Source: Deltaproteobacteria bacterium (GTDB lineage: Bacteria; Desulfobacterota; Binatia; DP-6). From it: 64,000 nt of DNA. Shown in pieces: positions 63,520 through 64,000 of the stretch. Location of the stretch: assembly GCA_005888095.1 (NCBI GenBank), contig VBKF01000104.1, positions 1-64,000 of the forward strand, given 5' to 3'. The position numbers and the translations under genes were made by a program. The notes under the pieces were generated by a model. The model had not been told where the DNA came from. It did no database searches and was given only the letters and a program-made list of their open reading frames with translations. The number at the start of each line of letters is the position of its first letter. The stretch's first letter is position 1.

Positions 63520-64000
63520 GTGCGCATCGTGCTCGCTCTGACCGTCGGTGTGACGGGGGTCCTCGCGGCCCTGCCCGCGCTCGCCCAGCAGGCACCGCCT
63601 TCCCCGAACGCGGGCGTGCAAGCCACCGCGGAGATCTGCGGCAACTGTGTCGACGACGACGGCGACGGCCTCACGGACTTCGAGGATCCCGCCTGCTGTG
63701 CCGACCGCCAGATCTTCCCGATGGCCATCGACCGGGGTCGCATCCACCCGCACGGGCAGACGAGCCGCCTCGGCCTCGAGTCGCTGCTCGCGGCCCAGGG
63801 CCTCGCGGACGTGAACCCGCGCCGCGAGGACGTCTTCCTCCAGATCCGCGCCGAGCGTGGCGACGAGGTCTTCTGCGCGAGCGTTCCCGCCGGTCGCTTC
63901 GTCGCGAAGAGGCCCGGCGTGTTCAGGTTCCGTGACCACAACCACAGCGTGGGAACCGCCGGGGGCATCGATCGTCTCGCGGTCAGGATCGCGGGCGACG
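63520..64000 (+). CDS. Secreted protein with DxDxDG motif (3' end beyond window)
   Basis: The first 160 residues are in the window. Signal peptide ([20 protein letters not shown]) is followed by [20 protein letters not shown], a calcium-loop-like motif common in secreted proteins of Myxococcota and related lineages, then paired Cys (PACC) and a soluble region ending in [21 protein letters not shown] read this frame directly from GTG 63520. No family is recognised. Probably an extracellular structural or binding protein; nothing can be said of the rest. Confidence 0.7.
   Translation, partial: MRIVLALTVGVTGVLAALPALAQQAPPSPNAGVQATAEICGNCVDDDGDGLTDFEDPACCADRQIFPMAIDRGRIHPHGQTSRLGLESLLAAQGLADVNPRREDVFLQIRAERGDEVFCASVPAGRFVAKRPGVFRFRDHNHSVGTAGGIDRLAVRIAGD

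Overview
The window is 64 kb of very GC-rich, gene-dense bacterial DNA with short spacers, many 1-4 base gene overlaps and strong G/C bias at third codon positions. I see no tRNA, rRNA, CRISPR array, insertion sequence or prophage. The gene set (complete UvrABC, Lon, ComEC, PfkA, MoaA, CoaBC, several two-component systems with NtrC-type regulators, paired CaiB/BaiF CoA-transferases, AtuA plus an acyl-CoA carboxylase subunit) fits a chromosome of a Gram-negative-type heterotroph. Secreted proteins with Thr-rich linkers and Cys-rich repeats, or with a 'VDDDGDG' motif, resemble those of uncultured lineages once called Deltaproteobacteria, such as Binatota or Myxococcota. That placement is an inference from style.

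Layout. 1-2150 (minus): four-gene housekeeping operon (DUF2203, DUF4149, HAD hydrolase, LOG-like protein cut by the window edge). 2248-7363 (plus): small ORF, lon, GalT-like transferase, glycogen synthase. 7371-8412 (minus): A-type Fe-S carrier and Gph-like phosphatase. 8556-11065 (plus): NarL-type two-component system. 11234-19304 (minus): comEC, uvrC, a serine hydrolase, an aspartic protease and uvrB. 19407-19781: nitrosocyanin-like cupredoxin. 19888-21515 (minus): ECF sigma, anti-sigma and DUF3106 operon. 21659-24599 (plus): NtrB/NtrC-type pair. 24603-27429 (minus): Udg4, NfeD protease and slipin. 27447-28298: PLC-like protein. 28312-29928: Cys-rich secreted protein. 30152-34506 (minus): inositol-lipid operon (ino1, CDP-alcohol transferase, small membrane protein, flippase-like protein) followed by coaBC. 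34611-36086 (minus): ferredoxin and Mrp. 36217-41686 (plus): polyprenyl synthase, moaA, two unknown genes, two CaiB/BaiF transferases. 41690-44620 (minus): lipoprotein, pfkA, cation exchanger. 44720-45563 (plus): TauE-like protein and PTS EIIA. 46180-52014 (plus): DUF4912, GH57 branching enzyme, an unknown gene, a divergent DnaA and a GlgC-like pseudoenzyme. 52125-57686: tandem-fused UvrA. 57822-58295 (minus): basic coiled-coil protein and cold-shock protein. 58545-59927: orphan NtrC regulator. 59932-63332 (minus): atuA and carboxyltransferase. 63520-end: start of a secreted protein.

Shared themes. (1) About eleven first genes of transcription units have a sigma70-like -10 box ending only 6-12 bases before the start codon, which suggests leaderless mRNAs; genes inside operons use Shine-Dalgarno sites or stop/start overlaps. 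(2) Three long spacers between convergent genes hold arrays of small-loop G/C hairpins, two of them clearly related in sequence. (3) Glycogen genes are scattered: glgA is coupled to a GalT-like gene, the branching enzyme follows DUF4912, and the only GlgC-like protein has lost catalytic residues. (4) The DnaA homologue lacks the arginine-finger residue. No classical gene-cluster system (defence island, natural-product cluster) is apparent; the most unusual items are this DnaA/pseudo-GlgC pair, the leaderless promoters, the hairpin repeats and the cupredoxin with a His-Cys-His-His site.
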